A stretch of DNA of 13,638 nt, taken from the NCBI GenBank assembly GCA_016764835.1, contig JAESRD010000338.1, forward strand, positions 1 through 13,638, in the 5' to 3' direction. Made by a program: the position numbers and the translations under genes. This document shows, piece after piece, positions 1-7,981 of this stretch; position 1 is the stretch's first letter, and each line of letters begins with the position of its first letter. The DNA comes from Paracoccaceae bacterium. Its GTDB lineage: Bacteria > Pseudomonadota > Alphaproteobacteria > Rhodobacterales > Rhodobacteraceae. The notes beneath the pieces were generated by a model, which worked only from the letters and a program-made list of their open reading frames with translations, had not been told where the DNA came from and did no database searches.

Positions 1-690
1 GAGAGCGGCGCGCGTTTGATCGTCATAGACACGTTGCGCGACGGCGATCTCATTGAAATTGGCGCGGCAGTGGCCGATTTGCCGCTGATTACCGGCGGCT
101 CTGGGATAGCGCTTGGCCTGCCTGAAAACTTCCGAATGCGCGGTGAAATTGGCACTTCTGGCATGAGCTGGGCGGGTGTCGGTGGCCCCTGTGTCGCGCT
201 CTCGGGATCTTGCTCAAAAACCACGCGCGCGCAGATTGTTTGCCATGCGAAAAGCCACCCGACGCTTGAGATTGTCGCTGACGCCGTGATGGGCGGTGAG
301 CTGACGCCAGGTGCTGCTGCGGCATGGGCTAAAAAGCACGCAGATGGTGTGCCGCTTATCTATTCTTCGACAGACGCAAAAACCGTCAGCCAAGCCCAAG
401 CTACATATGGCAAACAAGAAATAGCAGACCAGATTGAGGGCTTTTTCGCCGCCACAGCCCGGTTGCTACGCGATGCAGGCTACAGCCGGATCATCTCTGC
501 GGGGGGCGAAACATCTGGCGCTGTTGTCGCGGCACTGGGCGCGGACGCGCTGGAAATTGGCCCCGAAATTGACCCCGGCGTGCCAGCGGTTAAGGTGGTG
601 GGCGCTGAGCTGGCCTTGGCGCTAAAGTCAGGGAATTTCGGCCGAGAAGATTTCTTTGCCCATGCAGCAGAGGTGCTAAAAGCCCCATGA
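1..690 (+). CDS. otnK: 3-oxo-tetronate kinase, C-terminal part (cut by window start)
   Basis: This is the C-terminal nucleotide-binding half of a four-carbon acid sugar kinase, which phosphorylates 3-oxo-tetronate at C4 with ATP in the cytoplasm. The frame is already open at base 1, so the true start and the N-terminal DUF1537 domain lie outside; the family is usually around 420 residues and only about 229 are visible. Diagnostic pieces are SGSCSKTTRAQ (about 202-237), the glycine-rich GGETSGAV (about 502-525) and EIGPEIDPGVPAVK (about 553-594), which match the C-terminal domain of the OtnK/YgbK family. The TTG at 16 is only an internal Leu codon and should not be taken as a start. The stop overlaps the next gene in an ATGA arrangement (687-690), which indicates translational coupling with otnC. 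Substrate stereochemistry (threonate or erythronate derived) cannot be read from the sequence. Confidence 0.9.
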   Translation, partial: ESGARLIVIDTLRDGDLIEIGAAVADLPLITGGSGIALGLPENFRMRGEIGTSGMSWAGVGGPCVALSGSCSKTTRAQIVCHAKSHPTLEIVADAVMGGELTPGAAAAWAKKHADGVPLIYSSTDAKTVSQAQATYGKQEIADQIEGFFAATARLLRDAGYSRIISAGGETSGAVVAALGADALEIGPEIDPGVPAVKVVGAELALALKSGNFGREDFFAHAAEVLKAP

Positions 691-1337
691 ATAATGATCT
701 GCGCTTGCGCGAAGATATCTGCCGTTTTGCCAAATCGATGTTTGACCGTGGGCTGACTGCGGGCGCGTCAGGCAATATTTCTGCGCGCACCCAAGATGGC
801 GGATTGCTGGTCACGCCGACCGGTACGTCCTTTGGCACGCTCGATCCGGCGCGGCTGAGCCTTTTTGATGCAAGCGGGGCTTTTGTGGGCGGTGATAAGC
901 CGACCAAGGAAATGCCGCTACATGCGGCTTTTTACGACACGCGCGGGGCCAAGGCGGGGGCGGTTGTGCATTTGCATTCCACCCATTCGGTCGCCTTGTC
1001 GATGATGCCTGATATTGACCCTGACAATGTTTTACCGCCGCTGACGGCCTATTCGATTATGCGGTTGGGCAAGGTTAAGCTCTTGCCCTACTTTATGCCC
1101 GGTGATCCGGCAGCGGGGGCTGCTTTGCGCGGGCTTGCGGGAAAACGATCTGCGGTTTTGCTGGCCAATCACGGCCCGATTGTTGCGGCAAAAGATCTGC
1201 AGGCGGCGGTCTACGCGACCGAAGAACTGGAAGAAACCGCTAAGCTGGCACTGTTTTTGGCCGGGGCTAAGCCGCGCCTGCTGACCGCAGATCAAATTCG
1301 TGGGGTCGTGGACCATTTTGATGTTGAATGGGATTAG
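687..1337 (+). CDS. otnC: 3-oxo-tetronate 4-phosphate decarboxylase (class II aldolase/adducin family)
   Basis: A complete 216-residue class II aldolase-fold protein. In the otn pathway this enzyme takes the product of OtnK, 3-oxo-tetronate 4-phosphate, and decarboxylates it to dihydroxyacetone phosphate. The motifs are GASGNIS near residue 26, PTGTS near 44, KPTKE with the catalytic/ligand Glu at about E75, HLHS with metal-ligand His at about H95 and H97, and NHGP with the third His at about H162. This is the full set expected for the divalent-metal site. Length is normal for the family (about 210-220). It starts inside the stop codon of otnK (4-nt overlap), so the two are cotranslated. Only 11 nt separate its stop from the end of the convergent amidohydrolase and no hairpin is evident there. 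A fuculose- or ribulose-phosphate aldolase role is excluded mainly by the otnK partner. Confidence 0.9.
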   Translation: MNNDLRLREDICRFAKSMFDRGLTAGASGNISARTQDGGLLVTPTGTSFGTLDPARLSLFDASGAFVGGDKPTKEMPLHAAFYDTRGAKAGAVVHLHSTHSVALSMMPDIDPDNVLPPLTAYSIMRLGKVKLLPYFMPGDPAAGAALRGLAGKRSAVLLANHGPIVAAKDLQAAVYATEELEETAKLALFLAGAKPRLLTADQIRGVVDHFDVEWD

Positions 1338-1348
1338 TCGGGCAACCT

Positions 1349-2155
1349 TCAGGAAAAATAGAAGCGCAGCGCGGTCTCGTCGATTTTTCGCCTGACGTCT
1401 GGGTCGGGGACAAGAATATGATAGTCGGCAAGAACGCTTTCATATGTCACCGTTTCCTCAAACGCGGCAAAGGGCCAGTCGCTGGCCCACAATACCCGCT
1501 CGGGGCCGCCGACACGCAAGAGTTGCTCGGCAAGCAGCTCGGCTTCGCCCGGTCTTCTGTTACGAAACCGGCCTGAGATTTTTACCCAAGTATTGCCACG
1601 GTCAATCGCGGCGAGCACAGCTTTGAAGCCCGGATTGTTAACTCCGCCGGGGCATTCAAGATCGCCCACACCCATATGGTCGATCACAAGTCTTGCGCCA
1701 GATGCCTCAACACCGGCGATTGAATCGGCCATACGCTCATGCTTGTCGATGAGGTGCACATGCCAGCCAAGATCAGCGACACGGGCCAAATGCATGCGCC
1801 AATCACCGTCAAATTCTGTGGCATTGTCAACGAAGGCGCGCATCAAACGAATACCGACAAAACCGTCGGCTTTCATCTGTTCCATTTGATAAATGTCGGT
1901 CGTTGGCGACACGATCGCGGTGGCGCGCAAACGCTTATGCGCCTTGAGCGCGGCGCGGGCATAGTCAAAATATTCACCATGAATGCTGGCAGCGGCAATG
2001 ACTGCGAAGACGACGCCTTGCGCATCTAATGTGCTGAGGCAAGTTTCGAGCAAAGCGTCTGTCGGCGGGGCGTGCCAGGCCGTATCTGTCAAGGGCATGC
2101 CACGTGACCAAATATGGACATGGGAGTCGATCAGCGGGGCATTTTGGGCGGTCAT
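1349..2155 (-). CDS. Amidohydrolase family protein, lactonase-like (COG3618 / PDC-hydrolase type)
   Basis: A 268-residue TIM-barrel metal-dependent hydrolase. The N-terminal IDSHVHIW carries the H-x-H pair (H12, H14), residues near 158-162 read VIDHMG (H160), and the C-terminal WASDWPF carries the conserved acid (about D226). This pattern is typical of the branch containing 2-pyrone-4,6-dicarboxylate lactonase and sugar-acid lactonases. The start is supported by AAGGA on the minus strand (complement of 2163-2167), 7 nt before the ATG. It is convergent with otnKC and divergent from the tctCBA operon across a 439-nt gap. In this context a role in opening a lactone of the imported acid is attractive, but the exact substrate is an inference. 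Family members also act as decarboxylases on aromatic acids, which I cannot exclude. Confidence 0.82.
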   Translation of the reverse strand: MTAQNAPLIDSHVHIWSRGMPLTDTAWHAPPTDALLETCLSTLDAQGVVFAVIAAASIHGEYFDYARAALKAHKRLRATAIVSPTTDIYQMEQMKADGFVGIRLMRAFVDNATEFDGDWRMHLARVADLGWHVHLIDKHERMADSIAGVEASGARLVIDHMGVGDLECPGGVNNPGFKAVLAAIDRGNTWVKISGRFRNRRPGEAELLAEQLLRVGGPERVLWASDWPFAAFEETVTYESVLADYHILVPDPDVRRKIDETALRFYFS

Positions 2156-2594
2156 TCTAGGTTCCTTCGCTTCACAATTATGCTCGGGGCATAGTCAGCA
2201 ACACAGTAATGTAAGTAAACTCTTGCCTTCACAACGACGCGATTATTTCTGACAGTGAAAACAACATGCCGGATTTTAATATAAATGCGGAACATGCGGC
2301 CTAACGTTAATGGCCTGCAGCCGGAGGATAGTTATTCTGAGTGAAATTATCGGAAAAGCCACTGACTTTTTATTCTTTCACCAAAAACATGAACACTATT
2401 TGGCTTGAACCTGCGATTGTTTAAGTTCGGCACGCTCCCGCCCGCGTATATACAGGCCATTTTCACCTTGCGAAATAGAGTTTGGCTGAGAGTGAACCGT
2501 TATTTTTTGTAAACTAGGGTCATCATATCTTAATAAAGATCTGGCGCAAAAATGGTGAAAACCATGCGTCGGTAACAATACTAGGGAGGATAAA
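2156..2594. other. 439-nt divergent intergenic region (regulatory)
   Basis: This stretch separates the minus-strand amidohydrolase from the plus-strand tctC and should hold both promoters. I see no convincing coding sequence. It is visibly more AT-rich than the genes on either side. It contains a perfect 8-bp palindrome TAACGTTA (2302-2309), flanked by GGCC on each side (2298-2301 and 2312-2315), which could be an operator half-site pair. I could not find a clean -35/-10 pair with 16-18 nt spacing; TTGTAA at 2507-2512 is the best -35-like hexamer. No regulator gene is present in the window to match to these sites. Confidence 0.5.
2583..2590 (+). promoter_or_regulatory. Strong ribosome binding site of tctC
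   Basis: AGGGAGGA lies 4 nt before the tctC ATG at 2595. This is the strongest Shine-Dalgarno in the window and fits a highly expressed periplasmic binding protein. Confidence 0.8.
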
Positions 2595-3557
2595 ATGAAC
2601 TATACTATTTCCTTGAAAGGCATGACGCTTGCGGCAACGCTGAGTGTAACTGGCGCTGCAGCATTTGCCCAAGAATGCCCGGCAGATTTTCCGTCTGGTC
2701 CGATCAATTTTGTTGTCGGCTTTGGCGCTGGTGGCGGTACTGACGCTATTGCACGCGGCGTGGCAGCAGCGATTGAAGTTCAGCAAGGCTGGACCGTTGT
2801 TGTCGATAACCGGCCCGGTGCTGGCGGCGGTGTGGCCGCGGCTTTGATCAAAGAAGAAACCCCTGATGGTTATACGATTGGCGCGGTTGGCAGCGACACA
2901 GTTTCGCTTTTGCCTTATACCAGCGCTGATGTGACTTACCGTTGGAGCGATTTTGACTATCTCGGTTCGGGCATGCAGATCAATTTCGGTTTGGTGACCT
3001 TGGCTGATAGCCCGTTCAGCACACTCGAAGAATTCGTAGAATATGCCCGTGAAGAAGGCCGTGCTACAATTTCTGTTGGCGGTGTGAACCAAGAAGTCTT
3101 GGTGCGGCAGATGTCTGAGCATTTCGGTGTTAACTTTATTGCCGTTCCGGGCAATGGTGCGGCCGATGCGTTGCAAAGCGCCCTTGGTGGCCATGTTGAT
3201 GCGACGACACAAGGCACGCGCCATGTGCAGCAGGTTCTGTCAGGCAACATGAAGCAGATTGCGACGCTTATTGATCGGCGTGTCGACTCGGCGCCAGACA
3301 CGATGACGCTGACCGAAAGCGGCATGGATGAGAGTGCGAGCATTCTTGGCTATACGATCTTTATGATGCCAAAAGATGTTGATCCGGCAATCCAAGCCTG
3401 TCTTGCAGGCGCGTTTGACCAAGCTATTAATTCCGATAGCTATGGTGAGTTGATGGCGAACTTCAATAATAAGCCGGCCAATCTTGGCCCCGATGGCGTG
3501 GCCGCCCTTGTTGAGCGTCTGTCTACAAACTACGCGCAAGTTTTCGCCGATAATTAA
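2595..3557 (+). CDS. Tripartite tricarboxylate transporter substrate-binding protein (TctC/Bug family)
   Basis: A 320-residue periplasmic solute-binding protein that captures a carboxylated substrate and delivers it to the TctAB membrane pair. Residues 1-25 form a Sec signal peptide: Lys8, a hydrophobic core, and an AFA-Q cleavage site after residue 25. The mature protein begins QECPADFP and contains GFGAGGGTDAIAR (about 42-54) and DNRPGAGGGVAA (about 71-82). These are the two glycine-rich segments that contact the ligand carboxylate in Bug proteins. Length is normal. The start follows a near-perfect SD sequence. It is the first gene of a tctC-tctB-tctA operon; the next gene's SD begins 18 nt after its stop. 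The ligand is not predictable from sequence alone; the neighbouring otn genes suggest a C4 sugar acid or a derivative. Confidence 0.92.
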   Translation: MNYTISLKGMTLAATLSVTGAAAFAQECPADFPSGPINFVVGFGAGGGTDAIARGVAAAIEVQQGWTVVVDNRPGAGGGVAAALIKEETPDGYTIGAVGSDTVSLLPYTSADVTYRWSDFDYLGSGMQINFGLVTLADSPFSTLEEFVEYAREEGRATISVGGVNQEVLVRQMSEHFGVNFIAVPGNGAADALQSALGGHVDATTQGTRHVQQVLSGNMKQIATLIDRRVDSAPDTMTLTESGMDESASILGYTIFMMPKDVDPAIQACLAGAFDQAINSDSYGELMANFNNKPANLGPDGVAALVERLSTNYAQVFADN

Positions 3558-3587
3558 TAGTCGAAACTAAAGTTGGGAGAAGGCGTC

Positions 3588-4010
3588 ATGCTGGTTAATC
3601 GTATCGTAGGTATCGTATCGGCCGGTTTTGGCGCCTTCTTGCTTCTGTTTGCAATACCGGCCTATGTGACCAATTCTGGGACACTCTTTCTGAACCCGGC
3701 GCTTTTTCCCATTATCGCTGCTTGGATGTTGGTCGGGCTTGGGCTGTTGCAGGCTGTAATGGCCGGCCTAGATCCGGCACTGCCGTCTCGGACGGAAGTG
3801 ATGAGGTTCGTCTTGATTGTCGCCCTCACTGTCGCGGCAGCGCTGGGGCTCGAACGCTTCGGTTATCTGGCAACGTCTTTCGCGTTAATGACGGCCGTTA
3901 TTTATATGATTCATGAGCGACGGCTCCTCTGGGCGGTGATCACCATTGCGATGGTCCCAACCGGAATTTGGCTATTTTTTGACGTTCTGCTCGAACGTCC
4001 GCTCCCGTGA
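3588..4010 (+). CDS. Tripartite tricarboxylate transporter small membrane subunit (TctB family)
   Basis: A small integral membrane protein of about 140 residues with four hydrophobic segments (approximately residues 5-27, 35-60, 72-90 and 92-132, the last region holding two helices). This is the expected topology for TctB, which pairs with TctA in the inner membrane. I chose ATG 3588 over the in-frame TTG at 3573 because GGGAGAAGG (3575-3583) lies just upstream and the TTG would place the SD inside the coding region. The gene is 30 nt after tctC and 26 nt before tctA, clearly one operon. TctB sequences are poorly conserved, so the call rests on size, topology and position between tctC and tctA. 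Confidence 0.87.
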   Translation: MLVNRIVGIVSAGFGAFLLLFAIPAYVTNSGTLFLNPALFPIIAAWMLVGLGLLQAVMAGLDPALPSRTEVMRFVLIVALTVAAALGLERFGYLATSFALMTAVIYMIHERRLLWAVITIAMVPTGIWLFFDVLLERPLP

Positions 4011-4036
4011 GCAGGACTAAAACTGGATACTAAGCT

Positions 4037-5563
4037 ATGGATATGACGACAATTCTCGCGGGCCTATCGGACGCGTTCACCTTCTATAACCTGCTGTTCA
4101 TCATCTTAGGCGTCACGATCGGGCAGATTGTTGGCGCCATACCCGGCCTTAATATTCTGATGGCATTGGCCATTGCTATTCCGCTGACCTATTCGCTGGA
4201 TACGCTGACCGCTTTGGCGTTTTTGATTAGCGTCAACAAGGGCGGCACAGTTGGCGGTGCGGTGCCTGCAATTCTTATCAACACGCCCGGCACCCCAGAA
4301 TCGGCGGCCACAACATTTGACGGCTATCCAATGGCCCAAAAGGGTCAGCCGATGAAGGCGATGAAATATTCGCTTTATTATTCGGTTTTTGGCGATGTGT
4401 CTTCTGACATTGTATTGATCACTGTCTCAGCACCGCTGGCGATGGTGGCGCTGAAAATGGGGCCTGTGGAAATCTTAACGCTGATGATCCTCGCCTTCAC
4501 CGTCATTACCGGGCTCGTGGGCGATTCAATGATCAAGGGGCTGATCGCTGCCGCTTTGGGCTTTCTCGTCGCCTCTATCGGCATAGACCCGGCAATGGGA
4601 ACCCCGCGCTTCACTTTCGGTAATCTGTCGCTTTATGATGGCATTCCGCTGACAGCCATGGCTGTTGGTATGCTGGCCGTCGCCGAGATCTTTCAAAAAA
4701 TCGCCCTACAGGTAAAGGGTGCGCCTGCCGCCGCGACTACGCCGTCGCGATCCGATAATCCGCATGACAGGAATGTTACACTTTCCGAATTGCTGGCCAA
4801 TAAATATGTCGCCATTCGCGCCTTCTTTATTGGCACGATCATTGGGGCAATTCCCGGGCTCGGCTCGGCGACAGCCGGATTTTTGAGTTATTCAATAACC
4901 AAGCAGAGCGCGCGTGACCCAGAGGCTTTTGGCACCGGCGACCCGCGCGGCATTGCGGCCTCAGAGGCGGCAAATAGCGCCGTGGTTGGCGCTAACCTGA
5001 TCCCACTTCTAACGCTGGGCATTCCCGGAAACATAGCCGCTGCACTGCTGGTCAGCGCCTTTATGATCCACGGTGTGCAGCCCGGCCCGTTGCTGTTTGA
5101 AACCCAAGGTCGGCTTATCTACGGCATCTTTGGCGCTATGTTGATTGCTAATCTGGGCAATCTTTTGGTTGGCCATTTTGGCCTGCGTTTCTGGGCGCGT
5201 GTTGTTTCAGCGCCGAGCACAGTGATCTATCCCGCGTCGCTGATCTTGTGCATCACCGGCGTCTACATATCTGCGGGCGGCGTCACTGGGCTTATCGTGA
5301 TGATCGGTGCTGCTATAATGGGTTACTTTATGCGTATCTTTGATCTGTCGATCATCGCCTTCATTGTCGCATTTGTCTTGGCCAGACAGTTGGAAAGCGC
5401 ATTGCTCAAAACAATGCTCATTTTCGATGGTCATTTCAGCGATATTCTGGGTCATCCTATTGCGATGTTCCTCTTGGTTATGTCGGCAATATCCATTGTT
5501 ATGCTCGGGCCAAAGCGCGGCAAAAAGGGCGGCATGAACACGCCGCCAACGGAAAAACCGTAG
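4037..5563 (+). CDS. Tripartite tricarboxylate transporter large permease (TctA family)
   Basis: A 508-residue polytopic inner-membrane permease with about twelve hydrophobic segments, the main translocation subunit of the TTT system driven by an ion gradient. The signature block of the family is clear near the N-terminus: GAIPGLN (about 32-38), SVNKGGTVGG and then NTPGTPESAATTFDGYPMA (about 85-103). A second GAIPGLGSATAGF block is near residue 270, reflecting the internal duplication known for TctA. Length matches the family (about 500). The start ATG 4037 has only a weak SD; ATG 4043 is an alternative two codons in. A strong intrinsic terminator follows 36 nt after the stop and marks the operon end. 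Confidence 0.94.
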   Translation: MDMTTILAGLSDAFTFYNLLFIILGVTIGQIVGAIPGLNILMALAIAIPLTYSLDTLTALAFLISVNKGGTVGGAVPAILINTPGTPESAATTFDGYPMAQKGQPMKAMKYSLYYSVFGDVSSDIVLITVSAPLAMVALKMGPVEILTLMILAFTVITGLVGDSMIKGLIAAALGFLVASIGIDPAMGTPRFTFGNLSLYDGIPLTAMAVGMLAVAEIFQKIALQVKGAPAAATTPSRSDNPHDRNVTLSELLANKYVAIRAFFIGTIIGAIPGLGSATAGFLSYSITKQSARDPEAFGTGDPRGIAASEAANSAVVGANLIPLLTLGIPGNIAAALLVSAFMIHGVQPGPLLFETQGRLIYGIFGAMLIANLGNLLVGHFGLRFWARVVSAPSTVIYPASLILCITGVYISAGGVTGLIVMIGAAIMGYFMRIFDLSIIAFIVAFVLARQLESALLKTMLIFDGHFSDILGHPIAMFLLVMSAISIVMLGPKRGKKGGMNTPPTEKP

Positions 5564-5599
5564 CCGGGGCAGCGGCTTGCCGAGTTCGGATTTGAAATA

Positions 5600-5633
5600 G
5601 ACAAAGGGCCTTGCGAAAGCGGGGCCCTTTGTC
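5600..5633 (+). terminator. Intrinsic terminator of the tctCBA operon
   Basis: A perfect 11-bp inverted repeat, GACAAAGGGCC (5600-5610) and GGCCCTTTGTC (5623-5633), with a 12-nt loop that can extend by two T-G pairs. It is followed by TTTCCC. The T tract is short, but the stem strength and the position just after tctA make this a convincing operon end. Confidence 0.85.
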
Positions 5634-5961
5634 TTTCCCGCGCGGTGATTACAGGCACGTCACCGCCGCGGACAAACGCTAAATGCCCGCGGCGGTGCAT
5701 CCCGCAGCAGACTTTACGATCATGATATTTGCAGGAGATTGGTAGAACTGACAGGTGAGCGATGGACTGTGCCCAGCTCATCTGTCGTTCTATGGAGCTC
5801 TGCCACTAGCAGGCTTGCATCACCTCAACACGATCACTGCCGATTGCCCGGCGGTGATAGTGGTTATTCGGCTTAAACAGCACCGGGCGCGAAGATTTCA
5901 AAAAAGGTGCGAGCCGTGCAGCTCAGCGACTATCTTCGCCGGTGCCCGGCGCAAATTGCGT
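5634..5961. other. Intergenic region between tctA terminator and SDR gene, with a second long hairpin
   Basis: No gene is supported here. A second perfect 11-bp inverted repeat, CACCGCCGCGG (5661-5671) and CCGCGGCGGTG (5687-5697), encloses a 15-nt loop; it has no T tract on either strand. Further right an imperfect inverted repeat pairs 5884-5895 with 5933-5948 and lies just past the end of the minus-strand SDR. A run of six A at 5900-5906 becomes a T tract on the minus strand, so this could end SDR transcripts, but the fit is poor. Confidence 0.45.
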
Positions 5962-6792
5962 CTAAGTGTCAAAATCGGTTGCGCGCGACACGGTTTCCCA
6001 CTTTTCGCGTTCTGCTTGGCGGGCTGCATATCTTTCTTTGACAAGATTGACGGCCTTGTTACCCAAAAGCAGGCGCAAAGGTGCGTCTGGTGCCCGGCCA
6101 ATATCGCAGATGGCTTTTGCCGCTTTCACAGGGTCACCGGGCTGCTGGCCAGAGCCTTCGCGCAGGGTCGAGCTGCGTTTGGCTGCGGTGTCTGCATAAT
6201 CTGCGATCTTATTCTTGGCAGAGGTAAACGAGCTGCCATAAAAGTCAGTGCGAAACGGGCCGGGTTCGATCAGCGTCACTTGGATACCAAGTGGCTTTAG
6301 CTCATGGTCCATCGACTCGGTCGCGCCCTCAACCGCAAATTTGGTCGCGGCGTAAATACCAGTGCCGGGTGCGGCGACAAGGCCCGCAACCGAGCTGATA
6401 TTGATGATATGGCCAAAACCCTGCGCCCGCATGACAGGCAAAACCGTGCGGGTCATTCGCAACAAGCCGAACACATTGATCTCGAAGGCGCGCTGGGTTT
6501 CTTCATGCGACACTTCTTCGATGGCGCCGTGCATGCCGGTTCCTGCATTATTGATCAAAATATCAATGACAGGCCATTTCTTCACCGCCGCAGCGACGGC
6601 CGTTTTCATGCTGTCGCCGTCGGTTGCGTCCATCGCAACCACCAGCAGCGTTTCAGGAAACTGTACGGCCAGATCGCCAAGGTCGGTGACCTTGCGGATA
6701 GCGGCAATGACGTTATCGCCTCTTGCCAAAACTTCTTCGGCTATCGCGCGCCCCAAGCCTCTTGATGCACCAGTTATCAGCCAGGTTTTCAT
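5962..6792 (-). CDS. Short-chain dehydrogenase/reductase (SDR) family oxidoreductase
   Basis: A classical SDR of 276 residues using NAD(P)H in a Rossmann fold. It shows TGASRGLG (residues 7-14), NNAG (81-84), the catalytic Ser in ISSVAG (about S134) and YAATK with Tyr147 and Lys151, the complete Ser-Tyr-Lys set. The reading frame extends upstream to 6852, but ATG 6792 is preferred: MKTWLITGASRG is the normal SDR N-terminus and GGAG (complement of 6799-6802) lies 6 nt before it. It diverges from the alpha/beta hydrolase gene across 193 nt. The long C-terminal extension after residue 185 resembles SDRs annotated simply as oxidoreductases. In this region it could act on a hydroxy-acid or polyol, but no substrate can be assigned. 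Confidence 0.9.
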   Translation of the reverse strand: MKTWLITGASRGLGRAIAEEVLARGDNVIAAIRKVTDLGDLAVQFPETLLVVAMDATDGDSMKTAVAAAVKKWPVIDILINNAGTGMHGAIEEVSHEETQRAFEINVFGLLRMTRTVLPVMRAQGFGHIINISSVAGLVAAPGTGIYAATKFAVEGATESMDHELKPLGIQVTLIEPGPFRTDFYGSSFTSAKNKIADYADTAAKRSSTLREGSGQQPGDPVKAAKAICDIGRAPDAPLRLLLGNKAVNLVKERYAARQAEREKWETVSRATDFDT

Positions 6793-6985
6793 AAGTTTCT
6801 CCAGTCGCATCCAAATTGGGCGCGCGCATAAATCTACATTGAATAGTGTCATCGTATAGCTAATGCGGTGTCATTCCGCGTGACAGGTCCTCACGCCTAA
6901 TTTTCAACCTCCGAAACTCTTGGAAGTCGCTGGCGATATTGCGGCGGCCTGGCCATAGGTTGCGACCAGTAGCTAAGGAAAAGTC

Positions 6986-7981
6986 ATGGCAATTCTCAGA
7001 AAAGATTTCCACGTTGAAACATCAGACGGTGTGAAGGTCGCAATTCGTGAAGTTCGATCAGATGGTCCAAGTGACCGTGTGCCTATCATATTGCTGCATG
7101 GGACGCGTATTCCCGGCCTGAGTGAATTTGACTTACCTGTGCCAAACGGGTCGCTCTCTGCCGACCTCGCGGCAAAAGGGCATGTTTGCTACATCCTCGA
7201 TGCGCGCGGATTTGGCCGCTCGGAGCGACCTGCCGAGATGGAAGAGCCGCCCAAGCCCCACACGAAATCGCTGGCCCGTAGCATTGAGATCACCCGTGAT
7301 GTTGATGCTGCTGTAAATCATTTGCGCGCGGCAACCGGGCAAGATGAAGTCGCCCTATTTGGCTGGGGTGTTGGCGGTACGATCATGGCAATGTATGCGG
7401 CTTTATGGCCTGAAAAGGTCAGCCATGTGCTTGGTTACATGATGATTTATGGCGGAACGGCTTCGCACCCTTACATCAACATCGGCTCCAAATGGGACAC
7501 GGCTGACAATCCCGGTCATTTCAACAAAAAGGACTTTGGCAACTATCAGCTGAACTCGCTTGCTGTGCTCGACAAGCATTGGAATGAGCATATCCCGATT
7601 GAGGATAAAGATGCGTGGCGTGACCCGGCGATGCTCGATGCTTTTCGCCAAGCATTGATCGATGGCGACCCGAAATCGGGCGACCATAATCCGCCCTTAT
7701 ACCGCAGTCCAAACGGGATGCTCGAAGACCTTTTCACCATGGGCGGCCGCGGCGAGACGCTGTTTAGTGCGACGCAGATTTACTGTAAGGTTATGATCAT
7801 TGGCGCTGAGTTTGATGATCTTTGTCAGGCCAGTGACACTAAGGTTTTCATCAATGATTTGGTAAATGCCAAGGAAGTTGTTTACTGGCGCAAACCGAAC
7901 ACAACCCATTACATATTGTTGGACCGCCCGGAGCGCGGCAAAACCGCATTGCTGGAACGTATGGACGCGTTTCTGAAGTAG
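6986..7981 (+). CDS. Alpha/beta hydrolase fold protein with a non-canonical nucleophile elbow
   Basis: A 331-residue alpha/beta-hydrolase-fold protein. AAGGA (6975-6979) sits 6 nt before the ATG, supporting the start. ILLHGTRIPG (about 35-44) is the oxyanion-hole segment, DARGFGRSERP (about 72-82) follows as in epoxide hydrolase/esterase relatives, and a late Asp (D277/D278 in GAEFDD) and His (H308 in NTTHYILLD) sit where the acid and base of the triad belong. The nucleophile elbow, however, reads LFGWGVGGTIM: residue 128 is Gly (codon GGT at 7367-7369) where Ser, Asp or Cys is expected. The gene otherwise looks intact. It may bind a ligand or act without a covalent nucleophile, or be inactive; this is inference. 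It diverges from the SDR gene and converges with otnI. Confidence 0.85.
   Translation: MAILRKDFHVETSDGVKVAIREVRSDGPSDRVPIILLHGTRIPGLSEFDLPVPNGSLSADLAAKGHVCYILDARGFGRSERPAEMEEPPKPHTKSLARSIEITRDVDAAVNHLRAATGQDEVALFGWGVGGTIMAMYAALWPEKVSHVLGYMMIYGGTASHPYINIGSKWDTADNPGHFNKKDFGNYQLNSLAVLDKHWNEHIPIEDKDAWRDPAMLDAFRQALIDGDPKSGDHNPPLYRSPNGMLEDLFTMGGRGETLFSATQIYCKVMIIGAEFDDLCQASDTKVFINDLVNAKEVVYWRKPNTTHYILLDRPERGKTALLERMDAFLK

Noticed and set aside
2298..2315. Operator call for the TAACGTTA palindrome flanked by GGCC
   Set aside because: A single 8-bp palindrome in an AT-rich gap is weak evidence. The flanking GGCC pair is not symmetric about the centre, and no regulator gene is present to match it. 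Mentioned only in the intergenic entry.
2506..2536. Sigma70 promoter upstream of tctC (TTGTAA with TATCTT or TAATAA)
   Set aside because: Spacing is 13 nt for the better -10, and the alternative hexamers match poorly. Not supportable.
2523..3224. Long minus-strand open frame of 233 codons opposite tctC
   Set aside because: It lies antisense to a clear tctC gene with signal peptide and family motifs. Its translation is Arg/Cys/His-rich and shows no family pattern.
5762..5777. Second copy of the tRNA-Leu 3' end as attachment site
   Set aside because: GTGCCCAG at about 5768 matches only 8 bases of the tRNA and the match does not extend. It is inside ordinary intergenic DNA far from the element.
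5755..6300. 181-codon plus-strand frame between tctA and the SDR region
   Set aside because: Mostly antisense to the SDR, whose motifs are complete. The translation is rich in Cys and Arg and lacks any motif.
6304..6859. Two overlapping plus-strand frames over the SDR N-terminal region
   Set aside because: Shadow frames of the GC-rich SDR coding sequence.
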